Notes: generated by a model not told the origin, from the sequence alone. A DNA stretch of 64,000 nt from Paenibacillus sp. GSMTC-2017 (GCF_016019935.1 NZ_JAECMT010000001.1:22-64021); one strand, 5' to 3'; positions 25,931-34,503 are shown, numbered from the stretch's first letter. A program made the numbers and translations.

Positions 25931-26563
25931 ATGGATAACTTAGCAGCCTATATATTAATGGCATTAATGATGTCGATATTGCCCGGAACAGATACAGTAC
26001 TTATTATGAAAAATACGATTGCTCACGGTGCAAAAGCAGGGCGATTTACGATACTCGGAATGGCCACGGGTCTTACGTTTTGGACATTAGTTGCCGTTCT
26101 CGGCTTGTCAGTAGTTATTTCTCAGTCCGTTTTTTTATTTAATACCATTAAATATGCAGGCGCTGCATACTTATTTTATTTAGGAATTAGATCATTTTTT
26201 ACAAAAAGCACTTTTTCTCTAGAAGCAGTTCAAGGAGAGAACTCAACTTCAACTCCAAAACCATCAAAAAAACACTTTAAAGATTCCTATTTGCAAGGTG
26301 TAGTAAGTAATATTCTAAACCCTAAAACTGTTCTCATTTATATTACGTTTATGCCACAATTTATTGATCTAAATGGGAATGTAAATCAGCAACTAATAAT
26401 ATTAGGTTTAATTCTTACATTCATTGCAGTTAGCTGGTTTTTAACGTTAGTTTATTTGTTAGGTCATGTGAAGAAATGGCTCAAAAAACCTAAATTTCAG
26501 AACATCTTTCAAAAATCAACTGGTGTAATGTTAGTCGGATTTGGTGTTAAAACTGTCTTATAA
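25931..26563 (+). CDS. LysE/RhtB family amino-acid exporter
   Basis: A 210-residue membrane protein with six predicted helices. The N-terminal signature is MMSILPGTDTVLIMKNTIAH, the family's PGP motif region with Gly-Thr in place of the second Pro, followed by GAKAGRFTILGMATG, and mid-protein NILNPKTVLIYITFMPQFID. It exports basic or neutral amino acids or related metabolites. GAGGAG lies about 7 bases before ATG 25931; the frame opens 27 bases upstream without a site. It is likely co-transcribed with the preceding AraC gene. A bidirectional terminator follows. Confidence 0.9.
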   Translation: MDNLAAYILMALMMSILPGTDTVLIMKNTIAHGAKAGRFTILGMATGLTFWTLVAVLGLSVVISQSVFLFNTIKYAGAAYLFYLGIRSFFTKSTFSLEAVQGENSTSTPKPSKKHFKDSYLQGVVSNILNPKTVLIYITFMPQFIDLNGNVNQQLIILGLILTFIAVSWFLTLVYLLGHVKKWLKKPKFQNIFQKSTGVMLVGFGVKTVL

Positions 26564-26590
26564 CTTTTATGCGGTGAAAGCAATAGAAGA

Positions 26591-26646
26591 GGGGTTGTCC
26601 CTACGCAGTAGATAAAATCTGCCGTAGAGACAACCCCTTATTTATT
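26591..26646. terminator. Bidirectional terminator between convergent genes
   Basis: A 9-bp stem GGGGTTGTC (26591-26599) / GACAACCCC (26629-26637) and an inner CTACG/CGTAG helix with T-rich flank on the plus strand. It serves the LysE gene and the minus-strand discoidin peptidase. Confidence 0.85.
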
Positions 26647-26647
26647 A

Positions 26648-28246
26648 CTAATTAACAAGTGACTGCTGATATTGCGTCCAGAGCGTATTCACGTTTATTC
26701 CAGTTATGGACTGAATTTGACTCTCTTTCCACGCAAGAGTTTGATTAGCGTCCAAGCCGTGTGGAACTTGATTAATCCCATTTATTGCGCGGATGAAGCC
26801 ACGATGTTTTGTATCATCTATCCAACGAATGAAGTTTGCAGTGTGAGTGTTATGCCAAGCACCACCCTGAGAAATACCATAACGATTATGATAGCCTGTT
26901 GCAAAACGCAAACTATCTGCGACTGCTTCTGTATCGAAGTTACTAAGCTGATAAGCATGACCCAATTCGTGGTAAAGAATTCCGATAATTTCTTCACGTA
27001 ATGAATTGTTAGGATTTGATACGTAACTTGCTAGATACTGCGAACTGAAACCAATTGTTTTAAGATCGGCATCTCCAGATATCCAAGCCCCTCCAGGTTG
27101 GTCTACGATTTGAACTGCTATTTTCTTCATTCTAACTGCCATTTCTGTCGGATTATTATAAAATAGTTCATTAACTTTACGTATGATTGCTAAGATCTCT
27201 TGCTCAGCATTAGGGAGTGCTTGATCAAATGGTGTGAAACCAGCAATATTTTGGATTTCGATGATCGGATTTTCTTCATGCCACATATCGTTTGTCCGTG
27301 AAAATTCAACTTCACTCAATTGAATTGCATAACCACTGTTGTTCTGTATATTGCTAAGTTTATAGTATCGATAAGCAGTCGTATTATTGTTCAATATGTA
27401 GTGTTTCCTCTGATGACGAAACTTGAACTTTTCATTGCTTCTAGTATCAATAGTCGTCCAATTTGTATTATCGTTGGAGCCTTGTAACAGCCAGCTTTTT
27501 GGATCAGCATCTGCAGTATTATTGTAAGACTTAGCCGATGTAAGAGCGTAACCATCAATTGTCACCGGTTCGCCATAATCAAATTGCAACCACGCTGTAT
27601 TATTGTACGTTAACCATTTGGACGTGCTTGAACCATCTACCAAATTGGCTTTAACATCTGTAGGAGCATTTTCTCCGCTTGCAGTTACTGTAGGCTTTAT
27701 CGTTCTATAGGTTTGTACTTCATTACCGAATAATTTAATTTCAGATATTTGTAAAATCGGAGTACCTGCGTTTTGATTAGTAATATTCTCAAATGCTACA
27801 AATTTAAATGCTGTTGTATTAGCAATTGAATAAGTTTTTTCTTGAAGACGAGTGGAGAAGCTCTGATTTTGTTGTGTATCCAGAGTAGTCCAGGTAGTAC
27901 CATCATTTGATCCTTTTACTACCCAGCCTTTCGGATCACGCTCGGGTACATCATCTCCAGAAGTAATAGAATACGAAGTTATAACTTTAGCAGTAGTAAG
28001 CTCATATTGTATCCAAGCAGGATTTTCGAATGTTAACCACTTAGAAAATATATGTTTATCGAACGCTTTGTTCCAATCTTGGTGAGATCCATATCCTCCA
28101 CTTGCAGTTACCGTACCGCCTACAGCCAAGTTCAGTGGAACAGTGATCGTTGTTGATTCAGCAGCCACCGCTGTTTGAAGATTGGTCGTACTAGTGACAC
28201 CTAGACCAATTGCTACAGCTAAAATGAATACACATAATTTCCTCAT
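26648..28246 (-). CDS. Secreted protein: two discoidin (F5/8 type C) domains plus basic-secretory-protein-type metallopeptidase
   Basis: A 532-residue secreted protein. A signal peptide (MRKLCVFILAVAIGLGVTST to AVAAES) is followed by two F5/8 type C, galactose-binding-like domains at about 35-165 and 170-310 (WKWLTF-like SKWLTFENPAWIQYEL and SKWLTYNNTAWLQFDYG). The C-terminal domain resembles plant basic secretory protein peptidases: HELGHAYQL at about residue 426 is an HExxH zinc site, followed by TEAVADSLRFATGYHNR and GGAWHNTHTANFIRWI. It probably binds a polysaccharide and cleaves protein outside the cell. ATG 28246 has a purine-rich site; an ATG 24 bases earlier does not. Confidence 0.88.
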   Translation of the reverse strand: MRKLCVFILAVAIGLGVTSTTNLQTAVAAESTTITVPLNLAVGGTVTASGGYGSHQDWNKAFDKHIFSKWLTFENPAWIQYELTTAKVITSYSITSGDDVPERDPKGWVVKGSNDGTTWTTLDTQQNQSFSTRLQEKTYSIANTTAFKFVAFENITNQNAGTPILQISEIKLFGNEVQTYRTIKPTVTASGENAPTDVKANLVDGSSTSKWLTYNNTAWLQFDYGEPVTIDGYALTSAKSYNNTADADPKSWLLQGSNDNTNWTTIDTRSNEKFKFRHQRKHYILNNNTTAYRYYKLSNIQNNSGYAIQLSEVEFSRTNDMWHEENPIIEIQNIAGFTPFDQALPNAEQEILAIIRKVNELFYNNPTEMAVRMKKIAVQIVDQPGGAWISGDADLKTIGFSSQYLASYVSNPNNSLREEIIGILYHELGHAYQLSNFDTEAVADSLRFATGYHNRYGISQGGAWHNTHTANFIRWIDDTKHRGFIRAINGINQVPHGLDANQTLAWKESQIQSITGINVNTLWTQYQQSLVN

Positions 28247-28522
28247 TATTTCTCTTCTACCTCTTTTCATGAATAGTATGAATTAAATTTTTTTCTCCTA
28301 TCTAATCTCTATAAATTAGCTCTCCTTTCCTAATTTGTAAAATCATATCACATTAATCCGATTATTCATAGTTAAATTGTTGTATATATTTTATTAATAA
28401 TTATATTGTATTTTTTTGAAAGCCATTATCTTTAAAAATTATGACGATCGTCACTTATCATGTGACGTTCTTTTTTTTATATTTATTTTGGAAATGAAAT
28501 CCACCATGAAGGAGTGGAGCGG
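28247..28522. other. AT-rich divergent intergenic region
   Basis: About 275 bases separate the secreted peptidase (minus) from the CPBP protease (plus). It is very AT-rich, with a GACGATCGTCACTTATC stretch and T runs near 28468-28486. It must hold both promoters, but I cannot assign boxes with confidence. Confidence 0.3.
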
Positions 28523-29299
28523 TTGCATAACGAAATGGATGTTAAACAATATAGTGTCTTCAAAATTGTAGGGTTGTGGGCCGTAGTCGCTTTACCCATG
28601 TTCATTCTTCGTTTTGTCGTAATGCCATTACTTATTCCAATTGTTAACTTTCATCCGGGCATTCTTTATTGGTTGCTCATGATCATCGGTATGATCTGGC
28701 AGTTTGTTTTATCCATCATTATTTTGAAGTGCGAACTTGGGCATTTCACGTGGAAGAAACTCAAGCAGCGATTGTGGTTAAACCATCCCATACATCCAAA
28801 AACGTTTAAAATCTATAAACTTGCATATGCATTTACTATTCCAATCATTTTGTATGCATTTTTCATTGAAAGCTCCGGATTGTTCACATTTATTGCAGAA
28901 GCAATAAACCGCTTGTTTCCATTTATTGCACCTCATGATTACACTCAGATACAAAATCTAGCCACCCCAGAATTTGAAGGCGCTTGGTATTTACTCGGTA
29001 TTGCGCTAGTTAGTTGTTTATTTAATTATTTATTAGGAGAAGAGTTGTTTTTCCGTGGAGTGCTATTGCCGAAGATGAAAGGTGCCTTCGGGAAATGGGA
29101 TTGGGCTGCGAATGGTATTTTGTTCGCAGCTTATCATCTTCATAAAATCTCAGAAATCCCACTTTTTATTGTAGGTTCTCTATTTTACGGCTACTTAAAT
29201 GTTAAATATCGCAGTTTTTGGCCTACTGTCGTTATTCATGGTGTCGAAGCTATATCTTTGCTTCTAGGTGTTTTGGCAGCTATTCTAGGATTTCTGTGA
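28523..29299 (+). CDS. CPBP family intramembrane metalloprotease (Abi/CAAX-protease-like)
   Basis: A 258-residue membrane protein with about seven helices. The family's catalytic motifs are present: GEELFFRGVLLPKMKG (EExxxR), FAAYHLHK (His) and the third motif PTVVIHGVEA with its His. The superfamily includes eukaryotic Rce1, which trims prenylated CaaX proteins, and bacterial proteins involved in bacteriocin maturation and immunity. GTG 28514 overlaps the AAGGAG site, so TTG 28523 is preferred. A sensor kinase starts 30 bases downstream, so protease, kinase and regulator probably form one operon. Confidence 0.85.
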   Translation: MHNEMDVKQYSVFKIVGLWAVVALPMFILRFVVMPLLIPIVNFHPGILYWLLMIIGMIWQFVLSIIILKCELGHFTWKKLKQRLWLNHPIHPKTFKIYKLAYAFTIPIILYAFFIESSGLFTFIAEAINRLFPFIAPHDYTQIQNLATPEFEGAWYLLGIALVSCLFNYLLGEELFFRGVLLPKMKGAFGKWDWAANGILFAAYHLHKISEIPLFIVGSLFYGYLNVKYRSFWPTVVIHGVEAISLLLGVLAAILGFL

Positions 29300-29329
29300 A
29301 ATAGTTCTATCTGAGGGATGAGTGGGAAC

Positions 29330-30502
29330 ATGTACATTACCATTACAACAGTACAAACAATAAGTAATATTAAAGTAGCAAAACTGATATTTTATGGGCT
29401 CGCTACTGCTTATATCATGTTGCTAATCGTTTATATCGGATTATCTCAGTTTAAAGGTATTTTGTTTGTTCCGATCATAATTGGACTCTATTATTTAAGG
29501 CACACAAAATTAGTATTACATGACCCAAAACATCAACTCTTTGCAGCTCTTTTTCCTATTGTCGAAATCATTCTGCTCTTTCTATATTTCTTACAAAGTG
29601 ATACAGGAATAGAGAACATTGTATTTGTTATCATCATTGCAGATATTTTACTTCATTATAAACCTTGGTTCGCATTTCCGATTGCCTATGGAGGATATAT
29701 AACTTACAACTTATTGTGGCCGGCTGGTGGGGAAGGGTTATGGCGGAATGTGTTCGAGATTTTAAGCTACTCCTGTGTAATCATTTTGATTTGGAGTACT
29801 AAGCAGCTACTTAATCAAAGAGATATGAATTATCTATTGAATGAGGCTATGATCCGAGAAGCAGGAATGAGAGAAGAAATGGCTGTATTGAGAGAGCGAA
29901 CGATGATTGCAGAAGAAGTTCATGATACGGTTGGTCATACGTTAACGACAGCTATTGTAGCTCTAGAAGGTGCTCAACTGCTATTTGAAAAAAGTCCTGA
30001 AGAAGCATTACGAAAAATTTTCGTTGCACGTGAACAGATGAAACAAGGACTCGGAAACATTCGTCAAGTAGTCAAGACGTTGAAGGCAAAGGAAGGGAAT
30101 ACGAGTGGGTTAAACCTCAAAGATGGCATATATAAAATCATATCAGACACAACTAAGCAAACAGACACTCAAATTGATTTTTATTATAATGTGACTACTC
30201 CTTTCATTTCCTTGCAGGAATACGTAATAATTAATGCCATTAAAGAATCAATTACAAACGCTTTAAAACATGGTAAAGCACGTTCCATAGAAATAACGGT
30301 CCTAGAACAACAAGAAACCATTCATTTAAAAATTCGAGATGATGGTTGCGGCAATGACTTTTTGGAATTCGGATTTGGGCTAAAAACGATGGAGGAAAGA
30401 GTTGAAGCAATTGGAGGGAGATTAACTGTGCAAAGTGATCTAATGAAAGGCTTCCTCCTTCATATGCAAATGCCTGTAGCAAGGGGATTAGTCGATGGGT
30501 AG
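29330..30502 (+). CDS. Sensor histidine kinase, NarL/HisKA_3 class
   Basis: A 390-residue membrane kinase. The N-terminal 165 residues hold five or six helices and little extracellular sequence, as in the DesK/LiaS/ComP kinase class. The phospho-acceptor motif is EEVHDTVGHTLTTAIVALEG (HisKA_3), the N box is NAIKESITNALKHGKAR and the G box is RDDGCGNDF with GFGLKTMEERV. The coding sequence overlaps the response regulator by 8 bases. The preferred start is ATG 29330, with GAGGG upstream; ATG 29318 directly abuts that site. The stimulus is unknown. Confidence 0.9.
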   Translation: MYITITTVQTISNIKVAKLIFYGLATAYIMLLIVYIGLSQFKGILFVPIIIGLYYLRHTKLVLHDPKHQLFAALFPIVEIILLFLYFLQSDTGIENIVFVIIIADILLHYKPWFAFPIAYGGYITYNLLWPAGGEGLWRNVFEILSYSCVIILIWSTKQLLNQRDMNYLLNEAMIREAGMREEMAVLRERTMIAEEVHDTVGHTLTTAIVALEGAQLLFEKSPEEALRKIFVAREQMKQGLGNIRQVVKTLKAKEGNTSGLNLKDGIYKIISDTTKQTDTQIDFYYNVTTPFISLQEYVIINAIKESITNALKHGKARSIEITVLEQQETIHLKIRDDGCGNDFLEFGFGLKTMEERVEAIGGRLTVQSDLMKGFLLHMQMPVARGLVDG

Positions 30503-31151
30503 AGAAGGCAAGATCAAAATTTTGTTAGTAGATGATCAAACACTAATGCTCGAAGGTCTCGAAACATTATTGTCAATTCGAGCAGAAATACAGATTGTGG
30601 GAAAAGCACAAACAGGGGAGGAAGCACTTGAATCTCTTCGATTAATTACGCCAAATCTTATACTAATGGACATTCGAATGCCGGGAATGGGAGGCGTTAA
30701 GGCAACTGAAGCAATAAAAAAATTGTATCCATCAATCGTTATCCTAATTTTAACAACATTTGATGATGATGAGTACATCATTGAAGCTTTAAGCAATGGC
30801 GCATCCGGTTATTTGCTAAAAGACATTGATGGAGAAAAACTTGTTCAATCTATCTACGAAGCACTATCCGGAAGTTTATTACTTACCGGCAAGGTTGCCC
30901 ATAAGCTTGCACTCAATATTCGAAATAACAACAACCGATTAGATAAAATTGCCGAACTACTCACCTTTACACAAAGAGAAATAGATCTGGCAAAGCTACT
31001 TGTAGATGGATTTAACACAAAGGAAATTGCAGAGAAATTATATCTAACACAAGGGACAGTTAAAAACTATTTAAGTGTTATTTATAGCAAAATAGGTACT
31101 AATGATCGTACTAAAGCTGTCTTAATTTTAAAAAAACACTTATCTTCATGA
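30495..31151 (+). CDS. NarL/LuxR-type response regulator
   Basis: A 218-residue two-domain regulator. The receiver (1-120) has the acidic pair in LLVDDQTLMLEGL, the phospho-acceptor Asp in ILMDIRMPGMGG, and the conserved Thr and Lys in LILTTFDDDEY and YLLKDIDGE. The DNA-binding LuxR domain (150-215) includes FTQREIDLAKLLVDGFNTKE and the helix-turn-helix YLTQGTVKNYLSVIYSKIGT. It overlaps and is cognate to the upstream kinase. Candidate targets are the CPBP gene, the small secreted protein 110 bases downstream, or the isoprenoid synthase locus; none is proven. Confidence 0.92.
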   Translation: MGREGKIKILLVDDQTLMLEGLETLLSIRAEIQIVGKAQTGEEALESLRLITPNLILMDIRMPGMGGVKATEAIKKLYPSIVILILTTFDDDEYIIEALSNGASGYLLKDIDGEKLVQSIYEALSGSLLLTGKVAHKLALNIRNNNNRLDKIAELLTFTQREIDLAKLLVDGFNTKEIAEKLYLTQGTVKNYLSVIYSKIGTNDRTKAVLILKKHLSS

Positions 31152-31260
31152 ACACAATCTACCAAACTTTGCTTTCGAAAGGCATAACTATTTCCGTTGC
31201 TACGGTGGTCCGGAAACGACGAGAGTTCTTATCCAATCTAAGAGGAAAAGGTGATTGATG

Positions 31261-31659
31261 ATGAAAAAATTCACTCTAATGTTGCTTGCTTCACTGATGC
31301 TTGTTTTCTCATCTAGTACAGCAGTTTTTGCCAATGGTTCTTCAGTAATACAGGAATACTATTTAGGGTATCATGAAGCTGGTAGAGTTGGCATTAAAGG
31401 TGTTTCAACTTTCGCAGCCGGCTCTGTAAATCAACAGTTCGTATTTGAAGTTAGGAAGTTACAATCTGATGGCACCTGGAGAGGGGTTCAAGGATCAGAT
31501 GCTTACTATAACAGTGGACACTTTTGGACTACTTTCGCACATGGCGGCTGGGCTCCTCCGTTGCCATCAGGTTATTACAAAATCGTAGTAATAGCTACTT
31601 CGGGGGTATCATTATCAAATGTAGAGACTCGAGTAAATCTTACGAACCAACCTTGGTAG
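31261..31659 (+). CDS. Small secreted protein of unknown function
   Basis: A 132-residue protein with a classic signal peptide, MKKFTLMLLASLMLVFSSST to AVFANG (cleavage after VFA). The mature part of about 107 residues is beta-rich and aromatic (VIQEYYLGYHEAGRVGIKG, FVFEVRKLQSDGTWRGVQG, SGYYKIVVIATSGVS), lacks Cys and resembles a small immunoglobulin-like or carrier domain, but no family is recognised. AAAAGGTG lies 7 bases before ATG 31261. It follows the response regulator by 109 bases containing a small hairpin (TTTCCG / CGGAAA, about 31189-31214). It may be a target or last member of that operon. Confidence 0.75.
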   Translation: MKKFTLMLLASLMLVFSSSTAVFANGSSVIQEYYLGYHEAGRVGIKGVSTFAAGSVNQQFVFEVRKLQSDGTWRGVQGSDAYYNSGHFWTTFAHGGWAPPLPSGYYKIVVIATSGVSLSNVETRVNLTNQPW

Positions 31660-31712
31660 AACTAATTTTGAAGATTTGCGAAATTTAATTAATGACATTA
31701 ATAAAAAAGAAG

Positions 31713-31768
31713 AAGCAGTCCCTAGGCTGAGCAGATTAACCTGCCACTTGAGGGGCTGCTTTTATATC
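31713..31768 (+). terminator. Rho-independent terminator
   Basis: An 11-bp stem AAGCAGTCCCT (31713-31723) / AGGGGCTGCTT (31751-31761) with an inner GGC/GCC helix, followed by a T-rich tail. Confidence 0.85.
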
Positions 31769-31891
31769 TTTTTTAGCAATCTGATATTTATCTTGCAACA
31801 TATTTTAGAAAAATAGAAACATTATAATAGGAGGTTATCGGAGAGAATTGTCGAATAGTGTAATATGACTTTAATAGGAGCATATTTCCAC

Positions 31892-31942
31892 ATGAATAAT
31901 ATAAGTAAGAAGTCACATCCAGGCACATGTTGGTTTCTCTGA
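31892..31942 (+). CDS. Candidate 16-residue peptide ending in a CaaX-like motif
   Basis: ATG 31892 to TGA 31942 encodes MNNISKKSHPGTCWFL. TAGGAG lies at 31875-31880, 11 bases upstream, and a TATAAT box at 31823-31828. The last four residues, Cys-Trp-Phe-Leu, have the form of a CaaX prenylation box; the Trp also recalls the prenylated Trp of ComX pheromones. The frame lies 99 bases before a gene for a double isoprenoid synthase, and a CPBP-type protease is 2.6 kb upstream. The frame is very short and could arise by chance, so translation and modification are hypotheses. Confidence 0.35.
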   Translation: MNNISKKSHPGTCWFL

Positions 31943-32041
31943 AGCTCACTAATTGCGCTAGTTATAACGATTTCGTAACCCAAGAGCTACTTTCCCGTAT
32001 TATAAAGTTAATAAAAAATTAAAGCTGAGGTCATCCATCAT

Positions 32042-34423
32042 ATGAATGAGGAATATACAGGTCAAGCTGATACATGGTATCGGATGGCTGAGCAAAAGGC
32101 ATCTAACTATTTTTCATCACTTTGTGCACAGGTAAAGGACAAAACGTTTGTCTCCACACTAACTGAAGATATTCATCAGTGGAAAAAAAATCATGTAAAT
32201 CATTCCTTACTATCGTTTTTCTCCAGAAGTAAGAAACAACCAGATTCTCAAGATTATTATAGATATATGAAATGGATGCAATATTCTGGTAAGTTAGATG
32301 ATTACTTGAATCGCAGCGTATCTTATATGTATATGAGAGATTTAGGTAAAGCAATGGACGCTCCTGATACAGGGAAAAGGATTGAGCGTGTAGTTAACAA
32401 CATTAAGAATAGCTTGATTAACACCAATCCCAAAAATGGTGGAGACCAACCTGAATTTATGAGCTTAGCTGGATTGTATCGGTGGGCTCAGAAAGAAAGT
32501 GTTGAGAGCGCAGTTATATGGGTCATAGACAAATTAAAGACAGTAGCTTCTCAGATACCGAAAGAAATGAATGCAGAACAAGCACAGCGCAAATTAATCA
32601 AAATTATTATTGGTGTTATTCTTCATGTTACTGAAGAGATGGACGAACATGTTTCTCCTAAAGAACGTGCTCGAAGATTGGATGAAGCGATTAGGCTAGG
32701 TTATTCTTATGGTCTTACTTATCCATTTATTGACGATCTACTCGACTCAGGCGTTTTAAATACGAGTGAAAAAGAACAGTATTCCGAAATGATACGAACA
32801 ACACTTCTGAATGGGGCGGTCCCAGAAATAGAAGAATGGAATGGTAGCAACAAGGAGCTTCTCCAATACGTACATGCTGAGCTCCGAGACGCTTTTGAGT
32901 ATATTAAAAATCATCAGTCAGTTGACACGAAAAACATCTTTTTTGAGCAGTCGTATGTATTTTTTCATTCCCAAGATATTGATCGTATAAAAACACTTTC
33001 TAATTCCAACTACACAAACGAAGAACTATATTTACCAATCATAATAAAATCTTCTTCTTCCCGGTTGATCGTCCGTTCGGTCATTAGCGCACCCGAGGAT
33101 GAGGGCTTTGATACTCGTACTTTCTATTATGGCATTTACAACCAGTTGGCTGATGATTTCGCTGATATATTTGATGATAATAATGAAGGGGCCGTAACAC
33201 CTTATACCTATTATCAAAAATATCATAAACAGCGTCCCGATCTCATCAACCCATATGAACTATATTGGGCGGTCATCTCCAATTTAATCCATAACGTTTA
33301 TCATTCCAATGACAAAACACGTGAGGTCATATTGGACCGAGCTATTAATGGTTTGAAACGCTGTAAAAAGCGTATTGGTGACGAGAAGTACAATGAACTG
33401 ATGGACATCTTTGCATCTGGAAATCCAGAGTTTAATCGCCTCATTCAACAGATGGTTCGTAAAGCAGACGATGTTGACTTCTTCGATAAACTTCTAAGAG
33501 ACCAAATGATTACGTATTTGAGAAGTGATCGTAAGGAAAAAGAAGACTTTTTCGAAACCGTCAAATCTGTACGTGACCAGATCAACAACTTTTTACCACT
33601 CCCGAAACTGTCTGGAATAGAGCAGATAGATGATTCCCTTATCGATGCTGCAAATTACAGTCTCGAAGGGGACGGCAAACGACTAAGACCAATTGTTGCT
33701 TGGGTTATGGCAGTTCACGAATACAAGCTGAATGCTGATTCCATCATTCCACTATTGAGATCGTTGGAATATATGCATACGGCATCGTTAATTTTCGATG
33801 ATTTGCCATCGCAAGATAATGCGTCCACACGCAGAGGACGTCCAACTTTGCATCAGGTGCATAATAGCGCTACAGCAGAATTAACAGGATTATTTCTAAT
33901 CCAAAAGGCAACTGAAGAGCAAGCTTCTTTAGATGCTTTCGATCCAAAAGTCGTATTAAAGTTAATGAAATATTCGTCTCAAAAAGCAGCAGATATGTGT
34001 AAAGGGCAAGCGATGGATGTTCATTCCAAAGGGAAAACGTTTACGCTTGAACAATTAAATATGATGTGCTTCTACAAAACAGGAATTGCATTTGAAGCCT
34101 CTCTCGTTATGCCAGCCATCCTTGCACAGGTTGGTGACTCAGAGATATCATCCTTGAAAAAATTTGCTTATCATGCAGGCATAGCGTTTCAAATTAAAGA
34201 TGATTTGCTTGATTTGGAAGGTGACTATCTTTCACTCGGTAAGCCAGTTGGCAAGGATGCCGAAAACAATAATTCTACTTTCGTAACCGTTCTCGGAAAA
34301 GAAGGCGCAAGTAAACAAATGTGGGAACATTATTGCCTTGCCATCGAAGAACTAAAAGAGATGCAATACCATTCTGCTTTTCTGAAACATTTACTGAATT
34401 ATTTTGTGAATAGAAACTCTTAA
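32042..34423 (+). CDS. Two-domain isoprenoid synthase (N-terminal class I-like domain fused to polyprenyl diphosphate synthase)
   Basis: A 793-residue protein, more than twice the normal prenyl synthase length. The C-terminal third (about 505-793) is a recognisable trans-prenyl diphosphate synthase: GDGKRLRP at 543-550 (isopentenyl diphosphate site), DDLPSQD at 586-592 as first Asp-rich motif followed by TRRGRPT, KDDLLD at 719-724 as second, then GKPVGKDAENN. The N-terminal 500 residues are all-helical and carry DDLLD (231-235) and NQLADDFADIFDDNNEG (367-383), which look like the two Asp-rich motifs of a second class I isoprenoid synthase fold. GAGG lies 11 bases before ATG 32042. It may make a prenyl diphosphate and use it in a second reaction. 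Confidence 0.85.
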   Translation: MNEEYTGQADTWYRMAEQKASNYFSSLCAQVKDKTFVSTLTEDIHQWKKNHVNHSLLSFFSRSKKQPDSQDYYRYMKWMQYSGKLDDYLNRSVSYMYMRDLGKAMDAPDTGKRIERVVNNIKNSLINTNPKNGGDQPEFMSLAGLYRWAQKESVESAVIWVIDKLKTVASQIPKEMNAEQAQRKLIKIIIGVILHVTEEMDEHVSPKERARRLDEAIRLGYSYGLTYPFIDDLLDSGVLNTSEKEQYSEMIRTTLLNGAVPEIEEWNGSNKELLQYVHAELRDAFEYIKNHQSVDTKNIFFEQSYVFFHSQDIDRIKTLSNSNYTNEELYLPIIIKSSSSRLIVRSVISAPEDEGFDTRTFYYGIYNQLADDFADIFDDNNEGAVTPYTYYQKYHKQRPDLINPYELYWAVISNLIHNVYHSNDKTREVILDRAINGLKRCKKRIGDEKYNELMDIFASGNPEFNRLIQQMVRKADDVDFFDKLLRDQMITYLRSDRKEKEDFFETVKSVRDQINNFLPLPKLSGIEQIDDSLIDAANYSLEGDGKRLRPIVAWVMAVHEYKLNADSIIPLLRSLEYMHTASLIFDDLPSQDNASTRRGRPTLHQVHNSATAELTGLFLIQKATEEQASLDAFDPKVVLKLMKYSSQKAADMCKGQAMDVHSKGKTFTLEQLNMMCFYKTGIAFEASLVMPAILAQVGDSEISSLKKFAYHAGIAFQIKDDLLDLEGDYLSLGKPVGKDAENNNSTFVTVLGKEGASKQMWEHYCLAIEELKEMQYHSAFLKHLLNYFVNRNS

Positions 34424-34466
34424 AAATGTGTAGCTCAGTAGCAGGGCAAATGATAAAAACATTAAT

Positions 34467-34503
34467 AAAATCTTCCTCAAGCAACACTTGTGGAAGATTT
34501 TTT
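34467..34503 (+). terminator. Rho-independent terminator
   Basis: Stem AAAATCTTCC (34467-34476) / GGAAGATTTT (34492-34501) followed by T residues. Confidence 0.88.

Noticed and set aside
31186..31230. Cyclic-di-GMP or guanidine riboswitch before the small secreted protein
   Set aside because: Some words (GGTCCGG, GACGAGAG) look suggestive but the conserved order of either class is not there.
31837..31865. Second micro-ORF (TTG, six codons) before the CaaX-ended one
   Set aside because: Too short and with a non-ATG start; nothing beyond a purine-rich site supports it.
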